NCBI GenBank assembly: GCA_035772405.1
Contig: JAYKKM010000506.1
Location: 1,806,001-1,870,000, forward strand
Direction: 5' to 3'
Source of the DNA: Chrysogorgia sp. JL179-B06
Taxonomy: Eukaryota; Cnidaria; Anthozoa; Scleralcyonacea; Chrysogorgiidae
Length of the DNA: 64,000 nucleotides
Shown here piece by piece: positions 30,157 to 42,059 of the stretch. The notes beneath the pieces were generated by a model. It did no database searches. It was not told the origin of the DNA and saw nothing but the letters and a program-made list of their open reading frames with translations. The translations under genes were made by a program, and so were the position numbers. The first letter of the stretch is position 1. Every line of letters begins with the position of its first letter.

Positions 30157-31948
30157 ATGGCGTATTTTGGAAGAACGTGGCTAGGTCTCCTGTTTTTCTT
30201 GCTGACTTTGGGATATGTAGTGAACTCAGGTACGCGTTATACAAGTGGCCTACTATTAATTATCGGAAAATAAGGTGGCTCGATAGTCTAAATCCTGGTT
30301 CATTGCATAGCTCTAGTGGTGGTCTTGTTTACTGAAAAGTTTTATACCCTCAACGTTTACCTGAGTGGAGAAATCGTGTTTCCAATAAATCGAGAAAACT
30401 AATTTGCATAACATCTGCCATCATAAACACGATTTCTCCAGATATACAAATGCTACCGCTAGAGCTATATGCAATGAACTAAAATAAAGCTCAGATCTTC
30501 ATTACGAAACGTTTTATGGGGAAAATGCAATTCCTCATGATTTAGACTATATATATATATTTATATGTAGTATTTAAAACACGAGAAGGAGCGTTTTATC
30601 ATATTTAAAATGCGAGCGCGCAGCGCGAGCATTTTAGATATGATAAAACGCGAGTTCGAGTGTTTTAAATAGCTTCAAAAACAATTGATTGTAATCACTA
30701 GGGAGTGTACTGGTTTTTATTTTCTATTAGAGGTAAATTGGGTTGATGTATGAAATGCAAATTAGCAGGAATTTTATATAAAGTTTGTAAAGACTTTATA
30801 TAATTTTCATGCTGATTAGTATTCATGATTTTATCAGGTATAAAAGCCTTGCGCGTGACTAAATACGGAAATGTGATTGGACAATTTGGTTAATGAATAT
30901 TAATGAGTTTTTGAAATTTATTTAATAATTTATAGTGCAAGTATGTGAAGACAAGTCGGGATCGTGTAAAAAATGGGCATTTAAGAAAGGCCTTTGCTAT
31001 GAAAATGTGAAATATAAAAAACAGCGATTTTTCGTTTCTATGTCGAAATTGTGCAAGAAGAGTTGCGATATGTGTGGAGATGATGGTAAGCTTTTCACTC
31101 TCATTTCCTTTTGTTTCCTTTCTTTTTGTTTCCACTCTTTTCTCTTGTCCTCTCTTCTCTTTCCACCTTTTCTTCTCTTTTCCCCTTTGCTTTTCTTTAT
31201 TTTTCGTTACTTTTCTTTCCATTCCTTTGCCTTACCTTACCTTACCTTACCTTACCTAACCTTACCTTACCTTACCTTACCTTACCTTACCTTACCTTAC
31301 CTTGCTTTACCTTGCTTTACCTTGCCTGGCCTGGCCTGGCCTGGCCTGGCCTTGCCTGGCCTTGCCTGGCCTTGCCTGGCCTTACTTCCCAATCTAATGC
31401 TCTTCTACCCGTTGACTCGCCTGAAATCATACTCCATCCATTATTTTCTAGACTACACCCTTTTCGACACTGATTCTCGCTGTAATTCCTACGCCACTAA
31501 AGGCTATTGTGACATGAGGCCTCACCAGGGCTTCATGCTCAGGCGTTGCAAGTACAGTTGCCGTCGTACCATCCGCAATGGCGTCACATCCCCCGGCCGC
31601 GGAAACTTCCAACGTAAGGACCCCCCTGTACTGCAACAACAACCACAACAACAGGGTAATTGGAATCAGCATCTCCAATCAGACAACAGATATCCTCAAA
31701 ACTATGGCCAGCAGTCCTCTCAAGGATATGCCCAGCAGTATCCACAACAACCACAACAACCACAACAACAACCACAACAACAACAATATCAACAGCAGTA
31801 TAACCAGCAGTATGGTCAGCAGAATCCGCAGCAAAATAATGCGCAGCAGGATGCGCAAGGACAATCTATATTGAACATGCCAGTGCAGGTTCAGGCGTTG
31901 AAAAAGCACAAACTGGAGAAGAAAACTGACGCTAAGTCTAAAAACTGA
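30157..31948 (+). CDS. ShKT-A: secreted ShKT protein with Gln-rich tail (3 exons, 239 aa)
   Basis: Exons 30157-30229, 30936-31085, 31452-31948; 720 nt, both introns phase 1. Exon 1 is a signal peptide (TWLGLLFFLLTLGYVVNS). Exon 2 is a six-cysteine ShKT domain with the order C-C-W-G.C-C..SC..C (CKKWAFKKGLC, then CKKSCDMC). Exon 3 opens with a four-cysteine ShKT-like module (RCNSYATKGYC...RRCKYSC), followed by about 120 residues rich in Gln, Asn, Pro and Tyr, ending with a basic KHKLEKK motif. The protein should be secreted and disulphide bonded. ShKT domains occur in toxins, in astacin proteases and in many other secreted proteins. The tail is unlike a venom peptide and suggests a structural or matrix role, but that is inference. 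Intron 2 is 366 bp, a multiple of three with no in-frame stop. Confidence 0.85.
30281..30545. repeat. Palindromic MITE, short copy in ShKT-A intron 1
   Basis: Matches 28500-28877 (GTGGCTCGATAGTCTAAATC end, TTCATTGCATAGCTCTAG arm). Confidence 0.8.
30571..30671. repeat. 101-bp palindrome (TATTTAAAACACGAG ends)
   Basis: Inverted arms meeting at GAGCGCGCAGCGCGAGC. Similar in style to 63327-63414. Lies in ShKT-A intron 1. Confidence 0.8.
31229..31385. repeat. Pentanucleotide array in ShKT-A intron 2
   Basis: About 15 CCTTA units pass into CTTGCTTTAC variants and then into CCTGG units, all on a 5-bp period. A 5-bp unit has no stop codon in any register on this strand, which keeps the intron open. 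Confidence 0.92.
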
Positions 31949-32501
31949 CGGAAAGATGTCTTTGCGGTATGGAAAAACTTTTATCCTTTTTATAATGATT
32001 CCATATGAACCATATCTTAATTTCTTTATTTCATCACCGCGGATTTACGAGTTTTCTGTTGATATTTCAGTTTTGTGAAACGTGTTATATTAATTTTAAA
32101 CTCTTTAAACTTTTAGCCATTCTTCTGAATCCGTCTACTCCTGACAACTGTACGGCGATATATAAGAACTTATCTCTAGAGACTGGGTCGAGTAACTATT
32201 GTTATTATATATTGTAGTTACTACGTGCATTTTGATTGGCTAAGAGCTTACGGTTAAATATCGCAATCACGCAAGAATCACGCAACCAACAGATAACTCT
32301 GTTATCTGCTAGCAGATAACTAAGTTATGTGCAAGTTGCGCCCGCGATGAGTAATATTACAGCAAGCGAGTAACTTTCGAGCTTATGATACTTTCATGTT
32401 ATTGTTGTGACGCTTGTTGTTGTAATTTTTCGAGGTTCAAAAATAAAGTTTTTCATACATGAGTACTATATTTTTTCTCCTAAAATATATAATAAATTAA
32501 A
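31949..32501. other. 3' flank of ShKT-A
   Basis: Probable 3' UTR. An AATAAA occurs at about 32441-32446, but it is nearly 500 nt past the stop, so the true polyadenylation site is uncertain. Confidence 0.35.
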
Positions 32502-32644
32502 CAATTATTGAATTCGGTTTTCGTGATATCCTGATTTATCAAGGTCTCGGTAAGTGTTATCAGTCTCAGTCTTCGGCTTCGACTGATAACACTTACCTCG
32601 ACCTTGATAAATCCGGATATCACGAAAACCTCATCCAATAATTG
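32502..32644. repeat. 143-bp palindrome (CAATTATTG ends)
   Basis: Arms of about 64 bp, including TCGTGATATCCTGATTTATC, around a CTTCGG-containing centre. Few mismatches. Confidence 0.85.
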
Positions 32645-34040
32645 TTAATTATGAAGCCGGAAGTAGCGCATGGCGGCCATCTTGTTGGGACGACGTTATA
32701 TAGTTATAATATAAGTCACAGAGACTGTCTGTCTCTGATCTTTTAAGATGCTAAAATTAATCTGTTGTTGAAGGTTTTCCCGTAATTTAGAACTCAAACT
32801 ACGGCTCCATTACAGTAAACTACGAAGCAAGAATTCACAGGTTTCGGCCATCTTGATGTGATCTCTGCGGGATGTAATCTCTTCCCCGGTCGGTACTAGA
32901 TCATGGTCGAGATATGTACAAATGTGCGGCTGCTAGCTTACAGTACAGCGGACAACTTTGGTAGGTGCCTTCGAAATAGATATGTTATGTATTACCTCCG
33001 TTTTTTAAAAAAAACGCTTTAAATTTCGGTTTTCATTTAGAAAGTTAAGCGGGGTTTTTAAAAGAACGAGGTAATACATTACATATCTATCTTTCTTCGA
33101 ACACCCGTTCCTCACGTTGTAAACCTGCACAAACTACTGGAATTTTAGTAAATTATTAGGGGGTTAGGGTAAGGATCATGTTGTTTTGAGGTTGATTACA
33201 ATCCAATCATTTACTGCTCTTACAATGCTTTAACAATTCCAGTAGTTTGTGCAGGCTTACAACGTGAGCAACGGGTGTTCGAAGAAAGATAGATATGTTA
33301 TGTTCCTGTAGTATGTGGATTCATTACAACGTGAGGAACGGCTGCTTTGAAGGCATCTACCAAAGTTGTCCGCTGTACTGTAAGCTAGCAGTCACACATT
33401 TGTACATATCTCGAGATGATCTAGTGCCGACTCTCTTCCCCTGTTACCACTGATCTCTAAATAAAGACTGGATCGAGCAACCATTGTTTGGATGCTGCGA
33501 AAAAAGCCAGGAATATTTCGTGGCGGCCATCTTGAATGGACTACGCTATATAGTTTTACTATAGGCGACAGAGACTATCTGTCTTTGATCTTTTAAGATG
33601 TTAAAATGAATCAGTTGTCGAAGGTTTTCCCCTAATTTAGAACACAAACTACGGCTGACCACCGTGGCCACTCCAATAGTCCTTTACGCGTTGCTATTAA
33701 TAGCTCAAGATGCGGACAAACGAACCAAATGTTTTCTCACAAATTATTGCAAATGAGCTATTTTCTTTTGTTACAAATCGTCGGAAAATGTTCGTAAATG
33801 TAGATAGATCAAGAAGATGGCGCCGTGTGGTTGGCATCATTAATTGAACTACATGCCAGAAGAGTAAGGAGTTATTCTTCATCTTCCAGTATTCTCAGGA
33901 GTGCTAGTGGCGATGTTTTGATTATTTGGATTTTTTCTCTTTTTGATTACTTAGTGGTTTAGCGCTGCTACTGAGCCTACTCCAGTCATCAGCAGACGGA
34001 AATAGAAAATAGTATACTGTATACATATGCCATAAATAGG

Positions 34041-34158
34041 CCCTTTCTCGATATATGAGCAACCGAAATGTAAAACTATTATAGCATCAACACAAGTCAG
34101 TTTTAGGGTTAGGATTAGCGATTGGTTTGAATTTCGGTTTGTTCATATATCGAGAAAG
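34041..34158. repeat. MITE with CTTTCTCGATATATGA ends, copy 2
   Basis: Same ends and same TTAGGG-containing core as 27046-27181, about 18 bp shorter. Confidence 0.85.
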
Positions 34159-34169
34159 TGATACACCTG

Positions 34170-34457
34170 TACAGGGTGTCTAAAAAAAAGCGCAACCTCG
34201 GAATTTCCCAAGAAATCCACTGTGTTCTTAAACACAAAAGATTTTCGCCCCAGGGGCATAACTGTCTAATTACTACAAACTCGAGCACGTAAAGCAGAAT
34301 TGAATCGAAATTTATGCATTTATTTAATGGTAAGTTGTTTAGTTTACAAGTATCAACAACAGTTAAATTCCCAGAGGCCTAAAATCTTTTGTGCTAATAA
34401 AAACAAAGTGGATTTCTTGGGAAATTCCGAGGTTGCGCTTTTTCGATACACCCTGTA
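34170..34457. repeat. Mariner-type MITE
   Basis: Ends TACAGGGTGTCTAAAAAA and TTTTTCGATACACCCTGTA with long inverted arms (GCGCAACCTCGGAATTTCCC) and TA at each border. The ACAGGGTGTC tip is typical of Tc1/mariner-class elements. Confidence 0.85.
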
Positions 34458-35300
34458 TAGCGTGGTTCCAACAAGATGGCCGCCACGAGCTACTTCCGGC
34501 TTCATTTTCTGAACAATAGTTGCTCGATCTAGTCTTTATTTTTTAGAGATCAGTGTCATTGTTTCTATACAGCTTATGATCAAACTTGAAGTGGACTGCA
34601 TGATGTGACAGAAAACCGTAAATAGTTAATATTTAACAATGATGAAAATGGCGATGTTGTGATTATTAAAAGCCGCGTTATAAATTCGATTCTGAATTAT
34701 AACACACTTCATTCCACTTATTTCCTTTGTTTTATCTTTATAAATTAACAATGAGTTTGCGGAGTAATATTTCTAAGGGTTGTTTACACATATAGTCAAT
34801 CAAGATATGGTCTGGAAACTCGGCAAATTTCAAAGCGATTAACATTGTTAAACAAACGAGTTGCGATTTATGTTGAACCGTACCTCACCGTTCACCAAAC
34901 CAGTATTTGTTTTAGGTTTATTAATATTTAAACAGTACGGTTGAATGGTTGAACCCAAACGTTGCTATTGGATGATTGTTTCATTATACTAAAATACAAA
35001 TGTGTTCAGTCAAAATTGCCAAAAAAAAGTCAAAATTGTCAAAAAAAGTCAAAAATTGTCAAAAAAAGTAATACTTGCAGTCAAAATGTGTTCGTCACCA
35101 TGCAAAATTTGCGTAAAGGCGGACACTAGAACATAGAACAAAGACTTTCGTTGCGTTTCCTTCCGACCACATACCTCCATTGACAATGATATGCTTAAAC
35201 CTGGTTCACACGAGAGCATAATCATAATCATAGACAAGGCAAAAACAAAGCAATGAAGTCAAGCCTGCGACATCAAGATAGACATAATCATAAGAAGCAT

Positions 35301-35483
35301 AAAGCCTAGTTTACACTTGTCGTAAGAATCGTAACGCAGCGACATGCGCAGTAAGCACTTCATGGTAGATGAACTCCTTTGAATTTAGGAAGAACAAAGA
35401 GTTCAATTGACCATGAAGTGCTTACTGCGCTTGCGTATATGTTGCTGCGTTACGATTCTTACGACAAGTGTAAACTAGGCTTT
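35301..35483. repeat. Palindromic MITE (AAAGCCTAGTTTACACTTGT ends)
   Basis: Arms of about 75 bp with few mismatches around a 32-bp centre. The surrounding 35000-36100 has no recognisable gene; two overlapping ORFs at 35713-35976 have no family I know. Confidence 0.88.
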
Positions 35484-36165
35484 AGCCAAGCATGAGAAGC
35501 ATAAGGCAAGAGCAAAACAAAAAAGGAAACAAAGAAAAATTCTCGTTGTTTTGTCTTCGTACGTCCCAGAGGAAAACTCATGCATTGTTTTCGTTGCTTT
35601 ATGCTTATGTCGCTCGTGCCGTGAACGAGGCTTCATGCCGTTAGTGAAACTGGTACGTCAGTGCCACGAAGTAAAAGTCAAGCGACTATCACCATGAGCG
35701 GCGTTAAGAAAAATGTTAAATGTCTTCGGTCTTCACTTGATTGTTGTCCGCAGAACTGGGAGAAAGGGCGAACAATACGGAGCGGTCAGAAATGTTGAAG
35801 AATTTTACAACGAAGGCGTGGAGAAATACCTTGCGAAGGCAATCCACAAGACCATCAGTTGCAGACATGCTGTATGCCTGGCCACCGCTTCTTCTTCGAG
35901 AAAAATGGAAAGAGTTGAATCTCCCTTACTAAAGAAAGCTACAAGTACCGGTATTATATCATATGTTTTACGTTAAGTTCTGTTTTTAAATTGTCTTTGA
36001 TGTACATGGCTGCAAGTATTGAAAAACGCTTACAATAATTTAACTAGAATAATTATCCCCTCACTCGCCTTTTCTACCACTAACTCCCACCCCACCCCAC
36101 CCCTGAGTTTCTTTTCCCATCCATTGTCCCCAGTGCCCAGACCGCGTATTTGTATTTGTAGTCTC

Positions 36166-36720
36166 TGTCGATAAGATATTGAACGTTATCTCGGCCAATA
36201 TTTACTAGAGTTCAATTCTGAAAACAGATTTGGAATTACCGAGTCTATATACATAACACACGTACCTATTATATTACGCAAACGTGCATACACTTCGTAA
36301 AAACGGTTTATGTACTTAAAAATTAGTCGGCAATCAGCCAGCCGGCTCAGCCGCTTCGTCGTATACTTTGAACGTTATCTCGATCAATATTTAACCGTTT
36401 TCAATTCTGAAAACAGATTTGGAATTACCGAGTCTAAATACATAACACACGTACCATAACTCACGTACATAACTCACGCACACGTGTATACCCTTCGTAA
36501 AAACCTCTTTATATATAGTCCGTCATATCACCACTCGTCAATGGCCGCCCTTCGCGTTGCAAAAATATTGTCCGATTCATACCAAAACGACTTTTTACTT
36601 CCTTATAAACAGTTGGTCCTACCATGCTCCGCTTAGATATATAAATATAATATATACAAACCTTTCGTGTGAGATATATCCCTGCCGCGGCGAGATTATC
36701 ACCCTCGCTTCGCTATAGCG
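36166..36720. repeat. Dispersed repeat, copy 2 (see 1320-1735)
   Basis: Same order of blocks as copy 1 (GAACGTTATCTCG, TACATAACACACGTACC, CCGCGGCGAGATTATCACCC). An ORF starting at 36669 (135 codons) begins inside it and has no recognised homology, so I do not call it a gene. Confidence 0.7.
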
Positions 36721-37076
36721 ACATGATTTTAATTACACGCCATGGTCATGGGACACATGAAGCATTAATTATTGCACCGTGGGATAGAACAGTTAATTAT
36801 AGTATACTTTATGCATTTTATTCGACTGAATTTTATGCAACGGCACTTCGCCGTCGCATTTCCGTCAAATTATGCGACATAGCTGGTCGCGAAATTTTAC
36901 CTCGGACATTGAGAGTGTATAATCTAATTGTTTTAACGAAAAGAAACTTCTGTTCCTTATTTCTTCAAAATTATTTCAAAAAACGAAAGATAAGCTTTGT
37001 TATTTTGCGAAAATCTCGGTTTTACACTCCCTTGGTTATTTATTTGCAAGCAGGTGGCTCTGTTGCGCTTCGTTAG

Positions 37077-38235
37077 TTTTCAAAAAACTACTTTTCACCG
37101 GAGAAAACAGACGAAGAAAGCGTTTCGTTCATCCAGTTTTTCAAAGGTTAATCACAAGGTAAATATACATTAATAAACATAGTATTATATATAATATAAT
37201 ACACGCAATTATATATGGTGTATGAGTAATATTACAGCAACACAATTGTGTTGAAAGACATTATCTTTCAAAGCTGTAGGAATCAGTCCAATTATTCTGA
37301 TTTCTTTCGGTTAGTATTTAGCGAGCTAAAAGATAGTTTAACTGATTATTTCCCATATATAACTTCTATACGTGGCTTGGATGTTCATTTAAGTGAATTC
37401 TGATGGTTTGTTATATCGATTTGGTTTGTAAATGAGCAATAAGCGGACTGTTTGGTGTTTTTGCATTTGGAATTGGTGGTATCTGCTAATCAAAAATAAC
37501 AGGTGATGGCTAACTCTGACTAAATATAGTAGAGAACAGATGACTAGAAATTACTGCAGCTGGTGTAGGCAAGCTTGGGGAGCTGTCATTAATTCCACTT
37601 GGGAGGGGGGCAGAAGGAAAACTGAAAATTCTTGTTAAAGTTTCGTGACCCAACCAAATTTCCATGGATATGGTTTCATGACCCAACTATCAATCTTAAA
37701 TTTTGATTCATACCGACGACACAGGAGTGCTGGGAACTGAGGGTAGTCTGCCATATAGAGCAAGGAAAACAATCAACTTTGTTTTCAGCCGGGTTTTCGC
37801 ATTCCTGAACTCTTAGTCTTGAACCACTGAAATCCAAACTATATATACACGTACATAATTTCTGGGGGAAAGGGGTTCTCAAAACAACTTTTCTTTGTGT
37901 GTGATATGGATATTTCTTGGACTTACATAGCGTATACCAATTCCTATTTTATAAATATTTGTTTTCTTCGATTACTTTTGATACTATAATCAAAACGGTT
38001 TCATGCCGCATCGAAGGTTTTCCAAATGTTTTCGTAGCCCCACCAACTTTTGATTTATAGTTTCATGGCCCAGCACTTTTCCTTCCCCCCCCCCTCCCTG
38101 GTTGAATTAATTACAGCTCCCTTAGCCTAAAGGCTTTCAAAATTATCACAGAAAAAAGAGCGGGAAAAATCCGGTTTTAAACAGGTATTTTATAGTCCAA
38201 ATAACCACTATCTGTTTTCATACGAGATTATAGGG
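37077..38235. other. Gene-free stretch before the split repeat R
   Basis: AT-rich with short poly-G/poly-C tracts. A possible donor (CACAAG|GTAAAT) at about 37158 could end a non-coding first exon of ShKT-D, but this is weak. Confidence 0.3.
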
Positions 38236-39115
38236 CCGCCATTACTCGAACATGTTCCGGACGCTTAGGCTACGATTAGAGGAAGTGACGTCAAAGACTC
38301 AACACGTGGCTAGTTTGTATATGAATATAAAGCTACTTGGGGAAAACTTTCTATTGTAACTTGTCGTATAATTTCCATAAAGCTTTGTCACGTGTTGAGT
38401 CTTGACGTCACAATCACATACTCTGCTGTGGAATCGCGGGCTCGTCCGGAACAAGTTTTGAGCAATATTGGCGGACAAAATTTGGGCGACTTTGGAGGTG
38501 AAATTTGAATTATTGTGATAGAATCTTTATTGTTCATTTTTTGGCACCATGCGAACATTTATTAAAGTGCCCCTAACCTCAAAATGTTTTATTGTTTTAT
38601 TTGGAAGAACTTTTAAAATGATAAAGTAACTTCTTTTGAAGATTTTTACTTCTTCGCTTTCTTTGTGAGATATATCAGTTTGTTTGATATGCAAATATCT
38701 GGAATTTCGTCACACATGCATAATGAGTTATCAGAGAATATTATATATCTTTGCGTTCATGAAATAAAAACACTAAAGTGTGAATAACACGTGTGTGCGT
38801 TTCTCCCACAACACCAAACTTCTTGATTTTAAAGGGTTTTGTTCGAGAATGAAAGAGATATACACATTTCTCCAATAAGTCATGCATGTGTGACGAAATT
38901 CCAGACATTTGCATATCAAACAAACTGATATATCTCAAAAAGAAAGCGAAGTAATGAAAATCTTCAAAAGAAGTTACTTTATCATTTTAAAAGTTCTTCC
39001 AAACAAGACAATGAAACATTTTGAGGTTAGGGGCACTTTAACCTAAAATGATGTTCTGTAACAAAAAATGCCAGGAAACGTGATGTGATATTTCGTCGCA
39101 GGGGAACTTTAAATG
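38236..39115. repeat. Dispersed repeat R, copy 2, split by a MITE
   Basis: Matches 13655-14045 on both sides of the insertion at 38566-39037. The left part ends ATTTATTAA and the right part resumes at TTAACCTAAAATGATG. Confidence 0.88.
38566..39037. mobile_element. piggyBac-type MITE with TTAA duplication
   Basis: Ends AGTGCCCCTAACC and GGTTAGGGGCACT, with TTAA at 38562-38565 and 39038-39041. Long inverted arms include AAAATGATAAAGTAACTTCT. The empty target (ATTTATTAACCTAAAA) exists at about 13966-13981. A second family member is at 59458-59918. Confidence 0.93.
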
Positions 39116-39310
39116 ATAAAAACATTACCCAGTCAATTAAACACCTAAACAGCGATGTATTTTTACGTTTTTGCTTAGGACAAGCATTTGGCTCAAAAGT
39201 GCACTTATAATAATACGAAAGTCGCCCCTTTTATCATAATTATACATGGCTTTAAAGTCTTGGTTATCAATTGAACATTTGGTTATTTTGATTTTTTAGC
39301 CAGACGAACG

Positions 39311-40390
39311 ATGAAGTCGATAATTCTTTGCTGTCTCATTATCTGCATCATAACAGGAACAAGTATATTAACGCTGTATATATAAATTGAAATAAATGCT
39401 ATAATATTTTGATGCAAATATAATATTTTAAATATAATATACAGAAATTACCGATACTTCTGGATTTTTCCATTTTTTAGTTTCGGCCAAAAAGAAGTGT
39501 AAAAACATAGTCAAAGACTGCGGTCGAAAAGCGAAATCGGGTTTGTGTAGTCGAAACCAGTCGTATGCCTCGATGGGACGTAAATGTCAAATGGCCTGCC
39601 ACATGTGTGACACAAGTAAGTCTATAGTTGATGAGTGCTAAAATCTAGAGCTTTTTGACGTCATTGAGATTGTCATCACTGATCTCAAAAGAAGACTGGA
39701 TCGAGCAACTATTGTTCAGAAAGTAAAGCCGGAAGTCCGCCATTACTAATGGACCAACTGATGATCCTATGAGGTTTTCTGTTGGATTATGTGCTCTTAC
39801 CATCGACAAAATACAATAATTTTACTATAAACAGGACCAGAAGACATTTTTCAAATTACTGGGTAAAACGATTCATCGCCTACCTACAGATTTACTGCGA
39901 CTTTGGTCCCTTAGTAATGGCCGCCTTTGGCTCTAATTATCCAGTGAGAGAAGCCTAATATGCAGAGACGTCAAATTAGGTTCAAGTTTTATGTATTTAA
40001 AGTTAACAAAGAAACTATATTGGCCACACACTAAACCTATTTCGCGAGCGTCACAGTTTGATTTGCTTGCAAACTCGGAGCTTCTAATGATCTCTCGTCA
40101 ATTTACATTATGCAAATATGCAAGCTTCAAATACAATAGAAAGCTCAATCCAGTCCTATTTTTGAGATCAGTGTGCATTAGCTATGAAACCTATGACACA
40201 ATATGTATTTACTTTATTATTCTGTTATTTTATTATTCATCTAGAGAGCAAGACATTTGATTTTGACGCAAGGTGTAAACGCTGGAAAGATTTAGGATAT
40301 TGTGATACTGATGCTCACTCCATGTATCTGTCTAAAAGCTGTAACTTTAGCTGTCCTGATTTGATGGTACCTGAGCCGGAATCCGCATGA
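39311..40390 (+). CDS. ShKT-D: short secreted ShKT protein (3 exons, 110 aa)
   Basis: Exons 39311-39362, 39481-39615, 40245-40390; 333 nt, phase 1 introns. Exon 1 is a signal peptide (MKSIILCCLIICIITG) following an acceptor (TTTTTTAG at about 39292-39299), so a non-coding exon lies upstream. Exon 2 has six ShKT cysteines (KKCKNIVKDC, KSGLC, RKCQMACHMC), but the usual Trp after the second cysteine is replaced by Lys. Exon 3 has the four-cysteine module (ARCKRWKDLGYC...KSCNFSC) and ends after PEPESA with no low-complexity tail. This is the minimal form of the family. AATAAA lies 149 nt past the stop. Function unknown; secreted and disulphide bonded by inference. Confidence 0.82.
39677..40173 (-). 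repeat. CACTGATCTC...GAGATCAGTG element, reverse copy
   Basis: Reverse-oriented relative of 58151-58663, about 500 bp, with the same inverted ends. It fills most of ShKT-D intron 2 and ends 71 bp before exon 3. Confidence 0.85.
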
Positions 40391-40538
40391 AATGGGGAGG
40401 AAATGGAAGGAGTTTTATTTCAATTATGCAAAAGTCTCTATACCTTGAGATGGAAGAATAAGTACCACGTTATAACAGAAACAGTGCATAAATAATCAGA
40501 TTATATGTGGTCGAGTAAATGGTTAGGAATCTAAAGGA

Positions 40539-40544
40539 AATAAA
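40539..40544 (+). terminator. ShKT-D polyadenylation signal
   Basis: AATAAA 149 nt after the ShKT-D stop, followed by T/GT-rich sequence. Confidence 0.6.
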
Positions 40545-40689
40545 ATGAAAAAGCACTAACTATAATCTTTGTCTTTCTACTTTATTTTGTTTGTTTTGTT
40601 TTCATAATGAGTATGAGTAAGATTTATTTAGACTCAGAGGCGTTGTTGCTAAATTTAATGTTTTTCCCAATTGTATTAGTACAACTATA

Positions 40690-41070
40690 GAGGCTAGGAG
40701 AGAAGTTACTTAAGGTAATCTACCTACGGGCTTCATCTACGCGAGATTGTACAAACGGGTGAAGCCTGAGTAACCTGAAGTGTTAGCCAGCCCCTAAGCA
40801 ATCAGATCTGGGAACGAGTTTGACCCCTTAATTCCCTTGCCACGTGTGTGTTAGATTGGTCCCAGACCCTTCTGTAAGTACTGCGAGCAGGCAAACTGAA
40901 TTCATTTGAACTATGCTCGCTGTAGAATTATATAGATGAAATTGCTACAAATTGTCTTTTTGAATTTCTAGATTTCAAATTTTCTGGGGGAGGACCTCGG
41001 ACCCGCCCTAAATATGCGGTCACTGATTAACTGCTGGTCGACTTCAGCCCCAACCTTAATTGTTGCCCTA
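40690..41070. repeat. Dispersed repeat shared with 47137-47661
   Basis: GGTAATCTACCTACGGGCTT, CTTCTGTAAGTACTGCGAG and GATTAACTGCTGGTCGACTT have diverged inverted counterparts in the TIR element at 47137-47661. No gene is seen here. Confidence 0.75.
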
Positions 41071-41410
41071 TTATTTATCGAGCCAGAGACTCGTGTTTTA
41101 AGCGCTCGACTATTCAGTTTATCACTCTTAGGTGAACGGAAACCCAACTCATAAGGATTCACCGATTCACCGAGTGAATTACCATTTGCTGGTGCTGTGG
41201 TGGTGTACATAGTACATATTCGAGTTTTGAGCTGTTCTTACGTTTTGAGCTGCGCCTTACCTTGGACGCGAACTGTGGTTTAAACGTTCGCGTCTCATCT
41301 AACATGAACGTCCACTCTATGCGAAGCATATCAGGGGTACAGATGTTGCCAGGATTTCGAAAATTGCAGGTGATTTATTGGCTTTTTCGCAGATATCTAG
41401 ATTTTTTATC

Positions 41411-41835
41411 TGACTCTCTCATGTGTCCTACGCCGTGTTCGATCTCTTTCCCTTCGTCTACATAATCTCATCTTCCCGTTCTTCTACAGCAGTCTCTGAC
41501 TCTCTCATGTGCCCTACGCCGCCTTCGTTCTCTTTCCCTTCGTCTACATAATCTATCTTCCCGTTCTTCTACAGCAGTCTCTGACTCTCTCATGTGCCCT
41601 ACGCCGCGTTCGTTCTCTTTCCCTTCGTCTACATAATCTATCTTCCCGTTCTTCTACAGCAGTCTCTGACTCTCTCTGTGCCCTACGCCGCGTTCGTTCT
41701 CTTTCCCTTCGTCTACATAATCTATCTTCCCGTTCTTCTACAGCAGTCTCTGACTCTCTCATGTGCCCTACGCCGCGTTCGTTCTCTTTCCCTTCGTCTA
41801 CATAATCTATCTTCCCGTTCTTCAGCATTTTCATT
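41411..41835. repeat. 85-bp tandem repeat, five copies
   Basis: Units start TGACTCTCTCATGTGCCCTA at 41411, 41497, 41582, 41667 and 41751, so the period is 84-86 bp. Because 85 is not a multiple of three, each copy reads in a different frame; the ORFs here are repeat artefacts. Confidence 0.93.
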
Positions 41836-42059
41836 TGCTCTTCGCTCTCGGCGATCTCGTTGGTTCCTTCGCTGTCTACGTGCTTCGTCCATAAGACCAT
41901 AACGAAACATTACGATTTGCGCAAATTTTGCGCAAAACAAAATTGAAAGCATAAAACGGCGAAGAGTCTGGGTCCGAAAAAGACGTACGTACGAGAAACA
42001 AGAAATCAGTTCTACCACAAAACTATGCAGGGGCTCGCCCCAATTAATCAAATCCAAGC

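Larger units (their letters stand above)
32650..34555. repeat. Composite repeat block
   Basis: A direct duplication of about 160 bp (near 32665-32815 and 33505-33655, GGCGGCCATCTTG...GATCTTTTAAGATG) encloses an inverted pair (about 32890-33115 and 33235-33420, CAGTACAGCGGACAACTTTG). It ends with GAGATCAGTG, like the CACTGATCTC family. Two further MITEs (34041-34158 and 34170-34457) are nested near its end. Confidence 0.7.

Noticed and set aside
30157..31948. Calling ShKT-A to -E venom toxins
   Set aside because: ShKT is a common extracellular module; low-complexity tails and the paired four-cysteine module do not match known potassium-channel toxins, and no activity can be read from sequence.
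36669..37076. 135-codon ORF as a gene
   Set aside because: It begins inside a dispersed repeat, has no recognised domain, and no splice or polyadenylation context.
41509..42057. Several overlapping ORFs of about 100 codons
   Set aside because: Artefacts of the 85-bp tandem array, repeating in shifted frames on both strands.
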